In this document: positions 1-8,905 of the stretch, one piece after another
Numbering within the stretch: position 1 is the first letter of the stretch
Layout of the letters: each line of letters opens with the position of its first letter
Origin: JAJFIE01 sp964344255
GTDB taxonomy: Bacteria; Pseudomonadota; Alphaproteobacteria; Rhodospirillales; Casp-alpha2
DNA: 64,000 nt
Direction of reading: 5' to 3'
Assembly: GCA_964344255.1 (NCBI GenBank)
Contig: CAYFMQ010000018.1
Location: 1 to 64,000 of the forward strand
Position numbers and translations under genes: made by a program
The notes under the pieces: model-generated
What the model saw: the letters and a program-made list of their open reading frames with translations, nothing else
The model's database searches: none
What the model was told of the DNA's origin: nothing

Positions 1-208
1 TCAACTGATCGGCAAACTCAACGAACAGGCGCTCGACCATGTTGGCGCTGATATTTCCGAGGCCCGACATGTGGGTGGAAAGTTCGCGGATTTCCTCGTC
101 ATCCATGCGCTCAAACAGTTTGGAGGAATGCTCCTGGCCGATGGCCAGCATGAACAGGCCTGCCTTCTGGGGACCTGTCAGACTTCGGTAATCTTCTCTT
201 GTCGCCAT
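1..208 (-). CDS. fliG: FliG flagellar switch protein, N-terminal fragment
   Basis: FliG sits on the cytoplasmic face of the MS ring and couples the stator to rotor rotation. Only the first 69 codons are present; the gene continues off the left edge. The visible protein begins MATREDYRSLTGPQKAG and continues with an LAIG segment, SSKLFERMDDEEIREL and MSGLGNIS, which is the alpha-helical FliG N-terminal domain that binds the FliF C-terminus. The ATG at 208 lies 30 bases after the fliF stop on the same strand, so fliF-fliG form an operon in the usual order. The identification is firm; nothing can be said about the middle and C-terminal torque-generating domains. Confidence 0.9.
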   Translation of the reverse strand, partial: MATREDYRSLTGPQKAGLFMLAIGQEHSSKLFERMDDEEIRELSTHMSGLGNISANMVERLFVEFADQL

Positions 209-238
209 TTATCGTATGCTCATCAACTCTAAGAATTA

Positions 239-1879
239 TCAGCTTTCCTGGTACATCCAGTTACGCAGGATGGAAAGCGCTTCTTCCGGGTGCTTGTCGA
301 CGATTTCCCCAACCTTCTTGACAGAGGATGCCTTCACACGGCCCTCGACACGGTCAATATCGATAAGTTCCTCATAATGTTCTTCTTCCGGCATTCCCTC
401 TTCGGGAATGGGGGCGCCCAAGGTCGGTGCGCCTGGTGTCTGGTCAGCCAACAACCGCTCTCCTGCAAGTGTTGCCGCACTTGGCAGTGATTCAAAAGCC
501 CTGGAAATAAGCGGGCGAACGACCAATAGTATAACAAGAATTGCAACAATACTCAGGACAAGAATTTCAGCCAGACGGAGCATGTCGTTCTTGTCCATGC
601 CGAAGAACAGCTCCAGTTCTTCCTCTTCTTCGACGAATTCAACGAATTCCAGATTAATGATTTCCACGAAATCGCCACGGTCAGCGTCAAAGCCGATGGC
701 ACCGCGGACCAGTGTGCCCAGCAACTCCATCGTTTCCTCGGGCAATGGCTCATAAACCATATCGCCGTTTTCGTCCTCGACCTGCTTGCCGTCAACCAGA
801 ACGGCAACGGAGAGCTTTCTGACTTCGCCGATTTCACGCACATGATTTACGATTTTCTTGGAAATCTCGAAATTGACGGTTTCTTCGGTCCGGGCTTCGT
901 TTTGCGATGAACTGACGCCTTCGATACCCTGCAGGTTCGCGTCCGGCAAATTCGTCCCGACGGTAACAGGGGGTGCGCCCTCGCTGTCGCGGGCATTTGC
1001 CGTTTCCTCGACCGTTTGGGTCGAACGGACGACCTGCCCATCAGGATCGTAGACTTCTTCTTGTGTGCTGACCCTGTCAAAATCCAGTTCTGCCGTCACT
1101 TCGGCGCGAACCTTGCCAAAACCGACGATTTTTTCGAGCATCTCCTCAATGGTCCGTCCAAGACGGTTTTCGAAAAGACGCCGCCGTTCGGCTGTCTTGT
1201 CGGCCATAACGCCAATGTCGTTCTCGTCTTCAAATCCGGCGGCAAGCAATTTGCCCTTGTCGTCCACGATGGATACTCGGCTGGGAACCAGGCTTGGCAC
1301 AGCCGTGGCGATCAGGTGCTGGATCGCCATCACCTGGCCCTTTTCGAGGCGGTTGCCGCCGGCCATGCGTAAAACCACGGAAGCGCTGGGATTCTGCCGT
1401 TCCCGGCTGAACAGTTCCCGTTTGGGCAGCACCAGATGGACGCGGGCCGTGCTGATGGCGGAAATAGACTGGATTGTCCGGGCCAGTTCGCCTTCCAGGG
1501 CGCGCACCAGGTTGACGTTTTGTATGAAATTGGTCGTGCCCAGGGATTCAGATTCATCGAAAATCTCATAACCCATGTTACCGCCGCCGGGGATGCCCTG
1601 ATCGGCCAGCAACAGGCGAATACGGGCCACATCCTTGCCGGGCACCATGATTTCGGCGTTGCCCTGGCCTAATTCGTAAGGCACGCCCTGGGCGTCCAGG
1701 ATTTGCATGATTCGAGAGGTGTCTTTCTGGCTCAAATCCTTATAGAGGAGGTCCAGATTGGGAGTCGCCAGCCGTGTCGTGATAAAAATGAAAAAGCCGA
1801 CCATGGCGAGAACGACGCCGCCCATGAGGGCAAGCCGCATCGGGCCAAGATTTCGAAAAGCATGCAATAATGCGTCCAC
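239..1879 (-). CDS. fliF: FliF flagellar MS-ring protein
   Basis: FliF is an inner-membrane protein that forms the MS ring, the base on which the rotor and export apparatus assemble. The 546-residue length is normal for the family. An N-terminal membrane segment lies at about residues 16-36, the YscJ/FliF ring-building region follows (NLDLLYKDLSQKD, then a RVHLVLPKRELF segment near 145-160), and a second membrane helix lies near 435-460. The C-terminus (VGEIVDKHPEEALSILRNW) is the FliG-binding tail. The start is GTG, chosen because AAGGGGAAT sits about 7 bases upstream and the first helix begins close to the N-terminus. It is followed 30 bases later by fliG. A CtrA-like site about 95 bases upstream suggests early-class control. 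Confidence 0.96.
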   Translation of the reverse strand: MDALLHAFRNLGPMRLALMGGVVLAMVGFFIFITTRLATPNLDLLYKDLSQKDTSRIMQILDAQGVPYELGQGNAEIMVPGKDVARIRLLLADQGIPGGGNMGYEIFDESESLGTTNFIQNVNLVRALEGELARTIQSISAISTARVHLVLPKRELFSRERQNPSASVVLRMAGGNRLEKGQVMAIQHLIATAVPSLVPSRVSIVDDKGKLLAAGFEDENDIGVMADKTAERRRLFENRLGRTIEEMLEKIVGFGKVRAEVTAELDFDRVSTQEEVYDPDGQVVRSTQTVEETANARDSEGAPPVTVGTNLPDANLQGIEGVSSSQNEARTEETVNFEISKKIVNHVREIGEVRKLSVAVLVDGKQVEDENGDMVYEPLPEETMELLGTLVRGAIGFDADRGDFVEIINLEFVEFVEEEEELELFFGMDKNDMLRLAEILVLSIVAILVILLVVRPLISRAFESLPSAATLAGERLLADQTPGAPTLGAPIPEEGMPEEEHYEELIDIDRVEGRVKASSVKKVGEIVDKHPEEALSILRNWMYQES

Positions 1880-1970
1880 GATATTCCCCTTAAATTCAAT
1901 TCATCCCTGAAGTAAGCAGCGATTTAGGGAAGCGCTACCGGTTATAGGCTTCACAGTAGCGAAAACGCGG

Positions 1971-1985
1971 TGAACAAGTGGTTAA
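1971..1985 (-). promoter_or_regulatory. CtrA-box-like site upstream of fliF
   Basis: Read on the minus strand this is TTAA-CCACTTG-TTCA, six of eight matches to the CtrA consensus TTAA-N7-TTAA, with the extended left half TTAACCA. It lies about 95 bases before the fliF start. In Caulobacter the fliF operon is an early gene class activated by CtrA. The site is imperfect, so confidence is moderate. No GG-N10-GC sigma-54 element was found in the same 250-base gap (1880-2127), which otherwise shows only a weak GC hairpin after sciP at 2087-2102. Confidence 0.45.
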
Positions 1986-2127
1986 CAATGGGCAAAAATT
2001 GCCTACCTAGGCGCACGAAATGATAATTTTCCACGAAAAGCCGTCTTCCACCGGACCTATCGGGGAAGGGCGCAAGAATCCAAAGTGCCGCCTTGCAGCG
2101 GCGCTAAATGTATCAGGGGGGATTTAG

Positions 2128-2493
2128 TTATTCGGCAGGCAGGGCAGACGGTGTGTTGTCGCCGTGCGCGGCGCTTTCGGCCGAACGGTGAGACGGGCGG
2201 TAATCCGCAATCCGGGTTACCTTCAGGCCTTCCAGGCCGTGAGAGTCCAATTGGTGCTGCCAGGACAGGAACTCGTCTATGGACAAGGAATAGCGCTTGC
2301 AGGCTTCGGCCAGCGTGATCAGTCCGGCGCGGACGCCTGCGACAACCTCGGCCTTGCGGCGGATAACCCAGCGTTTCGTGTTTGCAGGCGGCAGATCTTC
2401 TCGGGTCAGGCGGCGGCCGTCGGGACCGATAACGACCAATCCCAGGGGCGCAGTATTGTCTTGTGTGTTGTCAGTGTTTTGCATTGTCAACAT
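2128..2493 (-). CDS. sciP: SciP, small CtrA inhibitory protein (DUF1153)
   Basis: SciP is a small helix-turn-helix protein that binds DNA and blocks CtrA from activating transcription, mainly at flagellar and cell-cycle promoters. The family core is clear: GPDGRRLTREDLPP, then NTKRWVIRRKAEVVAGVRAG, LAEACKRYSLSIDEFLSWQ and a final LKVTRIADYRPS. These form the HTH with its conserved arginine-rich recognition region. The ATG at 2493 is chosen because a GAG lies about 8 bases before it. An ATG at 2484 and a TTG at 2505 are in frame and cannot be excluded. The gene stands alone between fliF and flgE and has a CtrA-like box upstream, consistent with feedback control. Family assignment is secure; the regulatory role is inferred from Caulobacter. 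Confidence 0.9.
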   Translation of the reverse strand: MLTMQNTDNTQDNTAPLGLVVIGPDGRRLTREDLPPANTKRWVIRRKAEVVAGVRAGLITLAEACKRYSLSIDEFLSWQHQLDSHGLEGLKVTRIADYRPSHRSAESAAHGDNTPSALPAE

Positions 2494-2543
2494 TCTGTAT
2501 CTCAATGAGCGCTAGTAATTGAGACGATCATAGCGAAGACCTC

Positions 2544-2558
2544 TTAATGAAGCGCTAA
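2544..2558 (-). promoter_or_regulatory. CtrA-box-like site upstream of sciP
   Basis: On the minus strand the sequence is TTAG-CGCTTCA-TTAA, seven of eight matches to TTAA-N7-TTAA. It lies about 50 bases upstream of the chosen sciP start, a plausible activator position. Another TTAA lies at 2568-2571. In Caulobacter, sciP is itself activated by CtrA, so this would close a CtrA-SciP feedback loop. The pattern is visible; binding is inferred. Confidence 0.5.
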
Positions 2559-2621
2559 TGCACAAGGTTAATGAGAAAGAAATTTTGATTTTTTGTGAAT
2601 GCCTGAAATTAGCGGGTCGGC

Positions 2622-2658
2622 AAAAAAAGCCCCGGCTCGGACGATGCCGAAACCGGGA
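2622..2658 (-). terminator. Rho-independent terminator after flgE
   Basis: On the minus strand a GC-rich hairpin (arms GTCCCGG..CGG and CCG..CCGGGGC, small internal mismatch, loop near CATCGT) is followed directly by seven T residues. It lies about 80 bases after the flgE stop and ends the fliK-flgD-flgE operon before sciP. Confidence 0.75.
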
Positions 2659-2736
2659 CCAGGGTTTGGGTCTTTGGGTATGGGTATTGTGGTATGGCGT
2701 CCTTTTAGAAGGTTATTGTTGAATTATTGATCCGGA

Positions 2737-3680
2737 TTACTTGATCCTGAGCAGCTCATCGAGCATTTCATCCGCCGTGGTGATGATCTTGGCCGCGGCC
2801 GAATAGGCCCGCTGGGTCACGATCATGGAGGTGAATTCTTCACCTAGGTCCACGGTCGAGGATTCAAGAGCCGCACCCGTTACGTCACCGGCGCCGCCTT
2901 CACCGGCCTCACGAACGGTCGGCTGACCGGAAAAGTCGGTTTCGATATAGACGTTGCCGCTCAGGCTCGTCATATCGTTGGGGTTCACGAAGGTTGCAAT
3001 CGGGATCATGAACACGGGCCGCGTCACGCCGTTATCGAACAAAGCCGTGACGATACCATCGGAACCGATGCTGACGCCGGCAAAGTTACCGAAATCGGCG
3101 CCGTTCTGGGAAATGAAGTTGATCTGGTAGGATCCGGCGAACTGGGTCATGCCGTCGGCAACGTTCGTATTACCCAGGAACAGGCTGACCCGGGTGTCGT
3201 CCGTTGTGGAGGTGAACTCCTGGTCCGTTGAACCGTTCGCCCACTGGATTTCAACATTATCGATGTTGAATTCGGATGGCGTGCCGTCACCGTTGAAGCT
3301 CATGGCGGCTTTCTTTGATCCGTAATCCGTGGCCGCGACGGTGAAGTTCGTCGCCGCAGCCGCCGTTGCCTCGATGGAAGACGAGGTGTTGGCATAAATG
3401 GCCGATACATCGGTTATGTCTGAGATGTTGAACCGGACGGCGTCACCGACGGAGCTCTGCTCAAAGACCAGGCTTGAACCATCCGATGTAAATCGCGAGG
3501 GTGTGTTGATAGCGGAAATCGTATCAATTTCCGTTTCGACAGCAGACGCAATATTCCCTGGGTCGGCGCTTGCAGGGATTCTGACGTAGTTCGTGGCCGT
3601 CGGTTCGACAAGCGTCACCGTCATGTCCGTATCGGCTGCCGTCGTCGTCAGGTTCGATGTCAGCGTGATAACCGTGCCGT
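2737..3680 (-). CDS. flgE: FlgE flagellar hook protein, C-terminal part (beyond assembly gap)
   Basis: This is the downstream part of the hook gene that starts at 5450. The open frame runs from the edge of the N run (first codons read GTVITLTSN) to the stop; the internal ATG at 3624 is not a real start. The C-terminus is typical of FlgE: EFTSMIVTQRAYSAAAKIIT then DEMLDELLRIK, the D0 helix that packs with the N-terminal D0. Before it are PVFMIPIATFVNPNDM and a GNVYIETDFSGQP segment, which form the conserved FlgE core. A SRFTSDGSSL..FEQSSVGDAVRF block resembles a block in the N-terminal part, so the protein carries internal repeats. The two parts are out of frame by simple counting, as expected when ten Ns stand for a gap of unknown length. 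Confidence 0.88.
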
Positions 3681-3690
3681 NNNNNNNNNN
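3681..3690. other. Assembly gap (10 Ns) inside flgE
   Basis: A run of exactly ten N bases interrupts flgE. The frames on the two sides do not match if the gap is taken as ten bases, so it is a scaffold placeholder of unknown true size. The flanking protein is built of similar repeat modules, which probably stopped the assembler. Confidence 0.98.
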
Positions 3691-5450
3691 ACCCAGCCGC
3701 CATCAACACCACACCCATGACAATCCGCTGATACGCCACCGGCGGCGATTGTATACGTGCCGTTGTCGCCACTGTTCGCGAGCGTGATCTGGTCACCCGG
3801 CTGGAAGCCGTGGAACGTGCCATTCGTAACGGCGGTAATCGTCGCCGCACCGTTGGTCGTCGAGAACGTGTTGGTTGACGTCGCCTGAGGTGCCAAATTG
3901 CCGGCACGGTATTCAAGGGTTTGTTCGGTATTGCTGCCGGTTTTGATCTTGAGGGTCTGCGTATCAACACTTTCGATAATATTCATGGTTGAATCGGCGG
4001 TGTTGTCGACTGGTATCGTCGTATAGCCGGACAGGTCTTCCTGAATGGTCAGGACGGACCCATCCGCGTTGACGTCGACGGTTACCTTGAGCGTGTTTTC
4101 TGAATCTTCTGCACCGGTAATGATCACGGTATCACCATCCGCAAAACCGGAGAAGGTGCCGGCTGCTGCCGTAATCGTCGTGGAACTGGCGCCGGCGGTG
4201 TAGTTGAAATTGAAGCTGTTTGAGGACGAGGCCGCAGCGTGTGCGACCGCAAAATCAATGCGGGAACCGTTCTTGTACGCGTAATCAACGGCATCGACCG
4301 TGAAGACACCCGTATTTCCGTTCGCCGAAACCTGGTTGACGGTCAGAATGTTACTGACGTCGACAGAGATCGCGGCACCCATGGTGGATTGGGTTATTTT
4401 CAATTCGCTACCACTATCGGTAAAACGGCTCGTTTCCTTGATGTTTGAGTTATCAATGGCGGTCTTGAGGATGGGAACGACATCCTTCGCCGCAACGACT
4501 GTCGAGGCGCTGATGTCGACCGCCCGTAACGTCGGGGTTTCCACCACACTACTGTTCGTATCGAACTCGAAAGTGGTGCTGTCAATAATGACATATTCAC
4601 CATCCGTCGGAACGCCGGTGAATTCAATCAGGCCCGAAGCAGCGTATACATCGGGGGTCGAATCCGTGGCGTCGGTGCCATGCAGTTCAATCGTGGCGGC
4701 GCCGGAGGGGGTTTCAAGAGAAGCGCCCCAGGCGTTCTCGCGATCTTTCTCGAACAGGAGCTCCAGGTTGGAACTGTTGCCGAGGGTGTCGAAGATCACG
4801 ACGTTGGCCTTGTGCTGGTCACCGATATCGGCGCCTGAGGGGAGGTTGGCGCCCAGGTTGATGTTGGTGGTTTCCTGGGCTGTGCCACCGATGGTGTTCA
4901 GGTTCAGAGGTCGGAGGTCATCGTTACTGACAATGTTATCGTTGATGGAAATCGTATCACCGGCACTGTCCTGGTAAGCCTTGATATAGGTGTCGGTGCC
5001 GACGGTAACGGTGACGAAACCGGTTGTATTGTTGCCAGCGGTCTGCAGAGGCCAGCCCTGCAGGTACCAGCCGGAGGTATTCTGCAGGTAACCGTCCTTG
5101 TCAACCTTGAAGGAGCCTGCGCGTGAATAGGCAAAGAGACCGCCCGTGCCGCCGATCGGCTCTTCGTTCACGATGAAGAAACCGCCGCCGGAAATAGCAA
5201 CATCCGTCGATGAGGTCGATGACTGTAACAAACCCTGGATATCAACACCGGTCTGCGGCGCGGATTGGACACCACCGGGTGAATACCTCGTTGAGGAAAC
5301 CTGTGCGGTTACCAGTGTCTGAAACTGCACTTCGGTACTTTTGTAGCCGATCGTGTTCACGTTTGTGACGTTATCGGCGATCGCGCCCAGGGCGCTCGAC
5401 TGTGCGCCAAGTCCTGATACGCCTGAAGACAGTGCACCGAACAAACTCAT
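3691..5450 (-). CDS. flgE: FlgE flagellar hook protein, N-terminal part (up to assembly gap)
   Basis: FlgE subunits polymerise into the flexible hook joining motor and filament. The protein begins MSLFGALSSGVSGLGAQSSA with the classic ADNVTNVNTIGYK motif of the rod/hook D0 domain, followed by FQTLVTAQVSSTRYSPGG and VAISGGGFFIVNE. AAGGAGGAAAT just before the ATG at 5450 is a strong ribosome site. After about residue 230 come repeated modules: SRFTDSGSELKITQS, then GTFSGFADGDTVIITG, which recurs later as GTFHGFQPGDQITLAN. Together with the C-terminal part the hook protein is at least about 900 residues, far longer than the 400 of E. coli and longer than Caulobacter FlgE. The last 12 or so codons before the gap (SADCHGCGVDGGW) look unlike FlgE and may be a bad contig end. 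Confidence 0.9.
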
Positions 5451-5545
5451 GATTTCCTCCTTCGTTTCACACCCTGACCTCTGATTTCGTGGGTGCTAAA
5501 AAAATTCAAACTCATATCCGGGCCTGGCAGCCCAAAAACTCATCC

Positions 5546-6217
5546 CTAGTTAAGTGTCGTATCCCTTACGGCGATCACGTCATCAACGTCGTATTCGGCA
5601 TCGCCGAGCGACAGCACGGCAATGCCGTTATCGTTGCTAACGCCTGTAACCGTACCCGTAACGGAATGCGCCACATCAATGGGCTCGCCATTGTCATCGA
5701 GCGCAGATACCGTAATGGTGTAAACGCCATCCGGAAGCTGGAAGCCGAGACTGTCCCTGCCGTCCCAATTGAAGGTATGGCGCCCGGCATCTGTCCCGCC
5801 GGATGTGTGGAAAACGGATTTTCCGGACGCGTCCGTAACCGTAATCGTCGTTGAATCGGACCTGGCGCTCAAGGAGTAGTTGGCAAGAGCAACACTGTTT
5901 TCGAGCGGCATCTTGTTGCCCGAAGCCTCGACCTGCTTGCCGATATAACCGACAACCGTGCCAAGAAGACTGGTCTGCTGCAGATCAAGCATCTGCTCCA
6001 GGTTGGCGTTCGACTGGATTTGCTGTTCGACGCTGGCAAACTGCACCAGTTGTTCCGTGAATTCATTGGGATCCATCGGGTCGAGGGGGTCCTGGTGCTG
6101 CAACTGGGTCACAAGCAGGTTCATGAACTGGTTGAGATCCTCAGCCAGTTTCTGCTGTGAAGCTTCCGATTTGGTAAGTTCGGAAGTTGCCGATGATGCT
6201 GTTGCTGCGTCTAACAT
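5546..6217 (-). CDS. flgD: FlgD hook-capping / hook assembly scaffold protein
   Basis: FlgD caps the growing hook, lets FlgE subunits assemble and is lost when the filament begins. The 223-residue protein has the conserved N-terminal segment LNQFMNLLVTQLQHQDPLDP followed by MDPNEFTEQLVQFASVEQQI, the FlgD signature. The C-terminal half carries the Tudor and Ig-like FlgD region (FNWDGRDSLGFQLPDGVYT). It lies 12 bases after the fliK stop and 95 bases before flgE, all on one strand and probably driven by the sigma-54 promoter before fliK. TGAGGTAA precedes the ATG. Confidence 0.96.
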   Translation of the reverse strand: MLDAATASSATSELTKSEASQQKLAEDLNQFMNLLVTQLQHQDPLDPMDPNEFTEQLVQFASVEQQIQSNANLEQMLDLQQTSLLGTVVGYIGKQVEASGNKMPLENSVALANYSLSARSDSTTITVTDASGKSVFHTSGGTDAGRHTFNWDGRDSLGFQLPDGVYTITVSALDDNGEPIDVAHSVTGTVTGVSNDNGIAVLSLGDAEYDVDDVIAVRDTTLN

Positions 6218-6229
6218 CTATTCATTACC

Positions 6230-8020
6230 TCAGGCGCGGATATCGACACGCATGTCGCTGATAATGTCGCCGACTTCGCCGTTCAGCAGCTTGGTTGCAA
6301 TTTCTGCTTCCAAGTCACCGTCCTCTGCGAGTTCGTCATCATGAGCCATGCGGCTGTCGGATTCGGTCTCACCCGGATTTTCCTGGTGATCCCTCAGGTT
6401 GAAAGAAAGATCCCCGCCGCGAGTATCGAGTCCTGCGTCCTGCAGGGCGCGCTCAAGATTACGGGAATCGTTGCGAAGCATTTCTAGCGTTTCCGGCCTG
6501 TCGACAATGATATTGGCGCTGACGCGGCCATTCTGGGTCACTTCCAGTTTTACTTCGACGCGGCCAAGGTTGTCCGGTCGTAGCTGAATGGAAATGCGAT
6601 CCATGCCTTCGCTGATGGCTTTGGTGATATTAACGGAAATCTGCTGTGCAAGCGGACGAGCCTGCTGGGGCGTCCGGGCCGCCTGGGCCTGTTCCGCCTT
6701 CTGTGAGGCGGACGTCTGCTGGGCATTGATCGAGTTGCCGGCCGCCGTCGTGTTTGTTCCCTCACCACCTCCATGCGTGGCGTGGGAAACAGAGCTGCTA
6801 ACCTGCACGGTCGCCCGGTTTAGGCCTGAATCAGCAGAGGAATTGGCATTGTTTTGCGCCAATTGGTTAAGCGCCTGTGCCTGTCCTGTCATGGCGGCGT
6901 TGCCGTCAACGCGAGGCTGGGCTGCCTGCTGTGTTCCTTCATTACCGGCAGATGCCTGGGCGGTATTCGTCCTTACCGTCTGAGCATTTGCAGATTCCTG
7001 TGCGGCAACGGCATTTGCGTTCAAGGACTGGCTGGACTGGGAAACGAAAGTGCCGGCACCGTTGTCGACATTAACCTGAACGCGCACGGGTTTGTCTGAC
7101 TTGATCGTATCGGATAGTGCTTTCGCCTGTTGTTCCAGAAGAGAGGGGTCCACGGTATTCTTGGCGGCTTCGGTGACGGAACCCGGTGCCTGGGAGCCGA
7201 CGCGGGCAAGGGTCATTTGCGCCTGTTGGGTCTGCCTGGATTGCTCGCCGTTGGCGTTAGCGTTTTCGCTGCTGTTCAACTGACCTGCATTAGTGGATGA
7301 GGCTGATTTTGCAACTTCGTTTGTTGCAGCGACTTTGGAACCTGCTGCCGCGGCGCTAAGAACCTGGGCTGCTTCTTTGACGGTTTCGCCTTTTTGATCG
7401 GCCGTATTTACAACATGAGCGGCAGCAAGAAGATCATCCAGGGCCGTATCGAAACCGGCGTCAACATCGACATTTACGCTGGCATCGGTGGCCGAGGCGT
7501 TGGCGCTGTCATTGTCGGAATCGGTAGCCTGTGAGGAATCGGCTGTATCATCCTTATCGGCGGTAGACGATTCCTCGTTTCCTGAATCATCGCTTGATGC
7601 TTTTTGGGAGACGTCGTCATCGCCCTTATCGGCGTTTTCAGCGTCATCGCCTGAGTCGTCACGATCCCTATCAGCCGACCGGTGGGCGTTATCGTCACTT
7701 GGGTCATCCGAATTCTTTTCTTCTCGATTGTCCGCCCGTTCGCTTTCGTCGCGGGAGTTATCACGGCTAGCAACCTGCCGCTCATCTTCTTTATCGGAAC
7801 GATGATTGTCAGCCTTTTCAACAGTTGCAGGATGTTCCGTTTCGGTTTCGGGAGCGGATGCAGTTTCGTTCCTGTTACCAAGTATATCTCCAACCATCAT
7901 GACTGGCGTGCGAAGCATGTCGGCAAAAGGAATTGATAAAATTCCTTTTCCTTCCGGCGTTCCTTCTGAACGGGGATTTGTAACGGAGGTTGCTTGTGCG
8001 GCTACTTTCTGCAGATCCAT
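6230..8020 (-). CDS. fliK: FliK hook-length control protein
   Basis: FliK is a secreted molecular ruler that stops hook export and switches the export gate to filament substrates by acting on FlhB. The 596-residue protein has a long acidic Asp/Ser-rich stretch (about residues 45-190) and a low-complexity Ala/Gln/Asn middle. The C-terminal Flg_hook domain (about 460-555) carries SVNITKAISEGMDRISIQLR, PDNLGRVEVKLEV and ERALQDAGLD, the family signature. The start at 8020 (MDLQKVAAQ) is preferred over an in-frame ATG at 8056. A GGGAA ribosome site precedes 8020, and the predicted sigma-54 transcript begins near 8051, downstream of 8056. It is first gene of the fliK-flgD-flgE operon. Confidence 0.93.
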   Translation of the reverse strand: MDLQKVAAQATSVTNPRSEGTPEGKGILSIPFADMLRTPVMMVGDILGNRNETASAPETETEHPATVEKADNHRSDKEDERQVASRDNSRDESERADNREEKNSDDPSDDNAHRSADRDRDDSGDDAENADKGDDDVSQKASSDDSGNEESSTADKDDTADSSQATDSDNDSANASATDASVNVDVDAGFDTALDDLLAAAHVVNTADQKGETVKEAAQVLSAAAAGSKVAATNEVAKSASSTNAGQLNSSENANANGEQSRQTQQAQMTLARVGSQAPGSVTEAAKNTVDPSLLEQQAKALSDTIKSDKPVRVQVNVDNGAGTFVSQSSQSLNANAVAAQESANAQTVRTNTAQASAGNEGTQQAAQPRVDGNAAMTGQAQALNQLAQNNANSSADSGLNRATVQVSSSVSHATHGGGEGTNTTAAGNSINAQQTSASQKAEQAQAARTPQQARPLAQQISVNITKAISEGMDRISIQLRPDNLGRVEVKLEVTQNGRVSANIIVDRPETLEMLRNDSRNLERALQDAGLDTRGGDLSFNLRDHQENPGETESDSRMAHDDELAEDGDLEAEIATKLLNGEVGDIISDMRVDIRA

Positions 8021-8061
8021 GATAAAGTTCCCATAATCACGCAAGAATTCACCCATAGGTA

Positions 8062-8079
8062 AGCAAAAGCGTTGCCAGT
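8062..8079 (-). promoter_or_regulatory. Sigma-54 (RpoN) promoter of fliK-flgD-flgE
   Basis: On the minus strand the sequence is CTGGCAACGCTTTTGCTT, with the invariant GG (-24) and GC (-12) exactly ten bases apart and a good match to YTGGCACG-N4-TTGCW. Transcription would start near 8051, about 30 bases before the fliK ATG. Hook-class flagellar genes in Caulobacter use sigma-54 with the activator FlbD. A small inverted repeat (CCGGT-GTTT-ACCGG, about 8229-8242) lies some 150 bases upstream and could be an enhancer, but this is a guess. The remaining gap up to the flbT ATG at 8407 shows a GTCCGT/ACGGAC inverted repeat at 8263-8282 and no other gene. Confidence 0.72.
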
Positions 8080-8406
8080 TTTTGGAACGACGCTAACCCA
8101 TTGAAAAATAATAAATTATATAAACTTACTGGAACTGATATTCAGGATTTCCCTGCTCGCCTGACCAATTTTTCCACGGTAAGTGGGAATAAAGTGCCTA
8201 GTAGGTATGCCAATTTCGTGAAAATTGCCGGTGTTTACCGGGTTATGGTGAAACGGAATATTGTCCGTGGACCTTGACGGACGATGTTTCCCTTTCATAT
8301 TCATAGTGTAGCCACAATTGTGGTGGGTCCGTATCGGCGACTTCTGATGGCAGAATGCTTCATGCCGGGGACATGCAAGTCCTGTGGGCCTGTTAAGGAG
8401 GGAATC

Positions 8407-8892
8407 ATGCCCCTTAAGCTTGAAATGAAAATGGGCGACAGGATTATCATTAATGGCGCCGTGTTAGAGGTGGCGACACCGCATACGAAACTTATCGTTC
8501 ACAATCAGGCCTCAATCCTGCGCGGCAAAGAGATAATCGCAGAGGAACATGCAATCACGCCGGCGACGCGCGTCTATTTTGCCCTGCAAAGCGCCTACCT
8601 ATTCCCCGATCATTCGGCGGACTACATCCAACAATTCTGGACTTTCATAGAGCAATACGAAGAAGCATGCCCTAGCGCGTCAGATATTATCAGCGACGTT
8701 CGCAAGGAAGTTGAAGCCGGCCATTTGTATAAGGCTCTTAAGAACGCCCAAAAGCTCGTGTTGCATCAACAAAATATTCTCCGGGAATTTGAAGAACAAC
8801 TGGAGCATTTTGCTGAGTCGGATGAGGACGATTCAGATGAACCCAAGATTATTGATATGGCGCCTGAAGGGGATGACGTGGCGGCCAACTAG
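8407..8892 (+). CDS. flbT: FlbT flagellin post-transcriptional regulator
   Basis: FlbT is an alphaproteobacterial protein that binds flagellin mRNA leaders and links flagellin translation to hook completion. The 161-residue protein has the family pattern: MPLKLEMKMGDRIIINGAVL, then a VHNQASILRGKEI segment, EHAITPATRVYFALQSAYL, QQFWTFIEQYEEACP and LYKALKNAQKLV. The ATG at 8407 is chosen because AAGGAGGGAATC stands directly before it; the open frame reaches back to 8284 but that leader is not conserved. The usual partner flaF is not adjacent; instead the gene faces the glycan island, its stop only 13 bases from that of a convergent sulfotransferase gene. Confidence 0.93.
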   Translation: MPLKLEMKMGDRIIINGAVLEVATPHTKLIVHNQASILRGKEIIAEEHAITPATRVYFALQSAYLFPDHSADYIQQFWTFIEQYEEACPSASDIISDVRKEVEAGHLYKALKNAQKLVLHQQNILREFEEQLEHFAESDEDDSDEPKIIDMAPEGDDVAAN

Positions 8893-8905
8893 CGGGAATT
8901 CACGT

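Noticed and set aside
5490..5540. An attenuator between flgD and flgE
   Set aside because: GGGCTGCCAGGCCC can form a small hairpin, but the T run is more than ten bases away and the stem is short.
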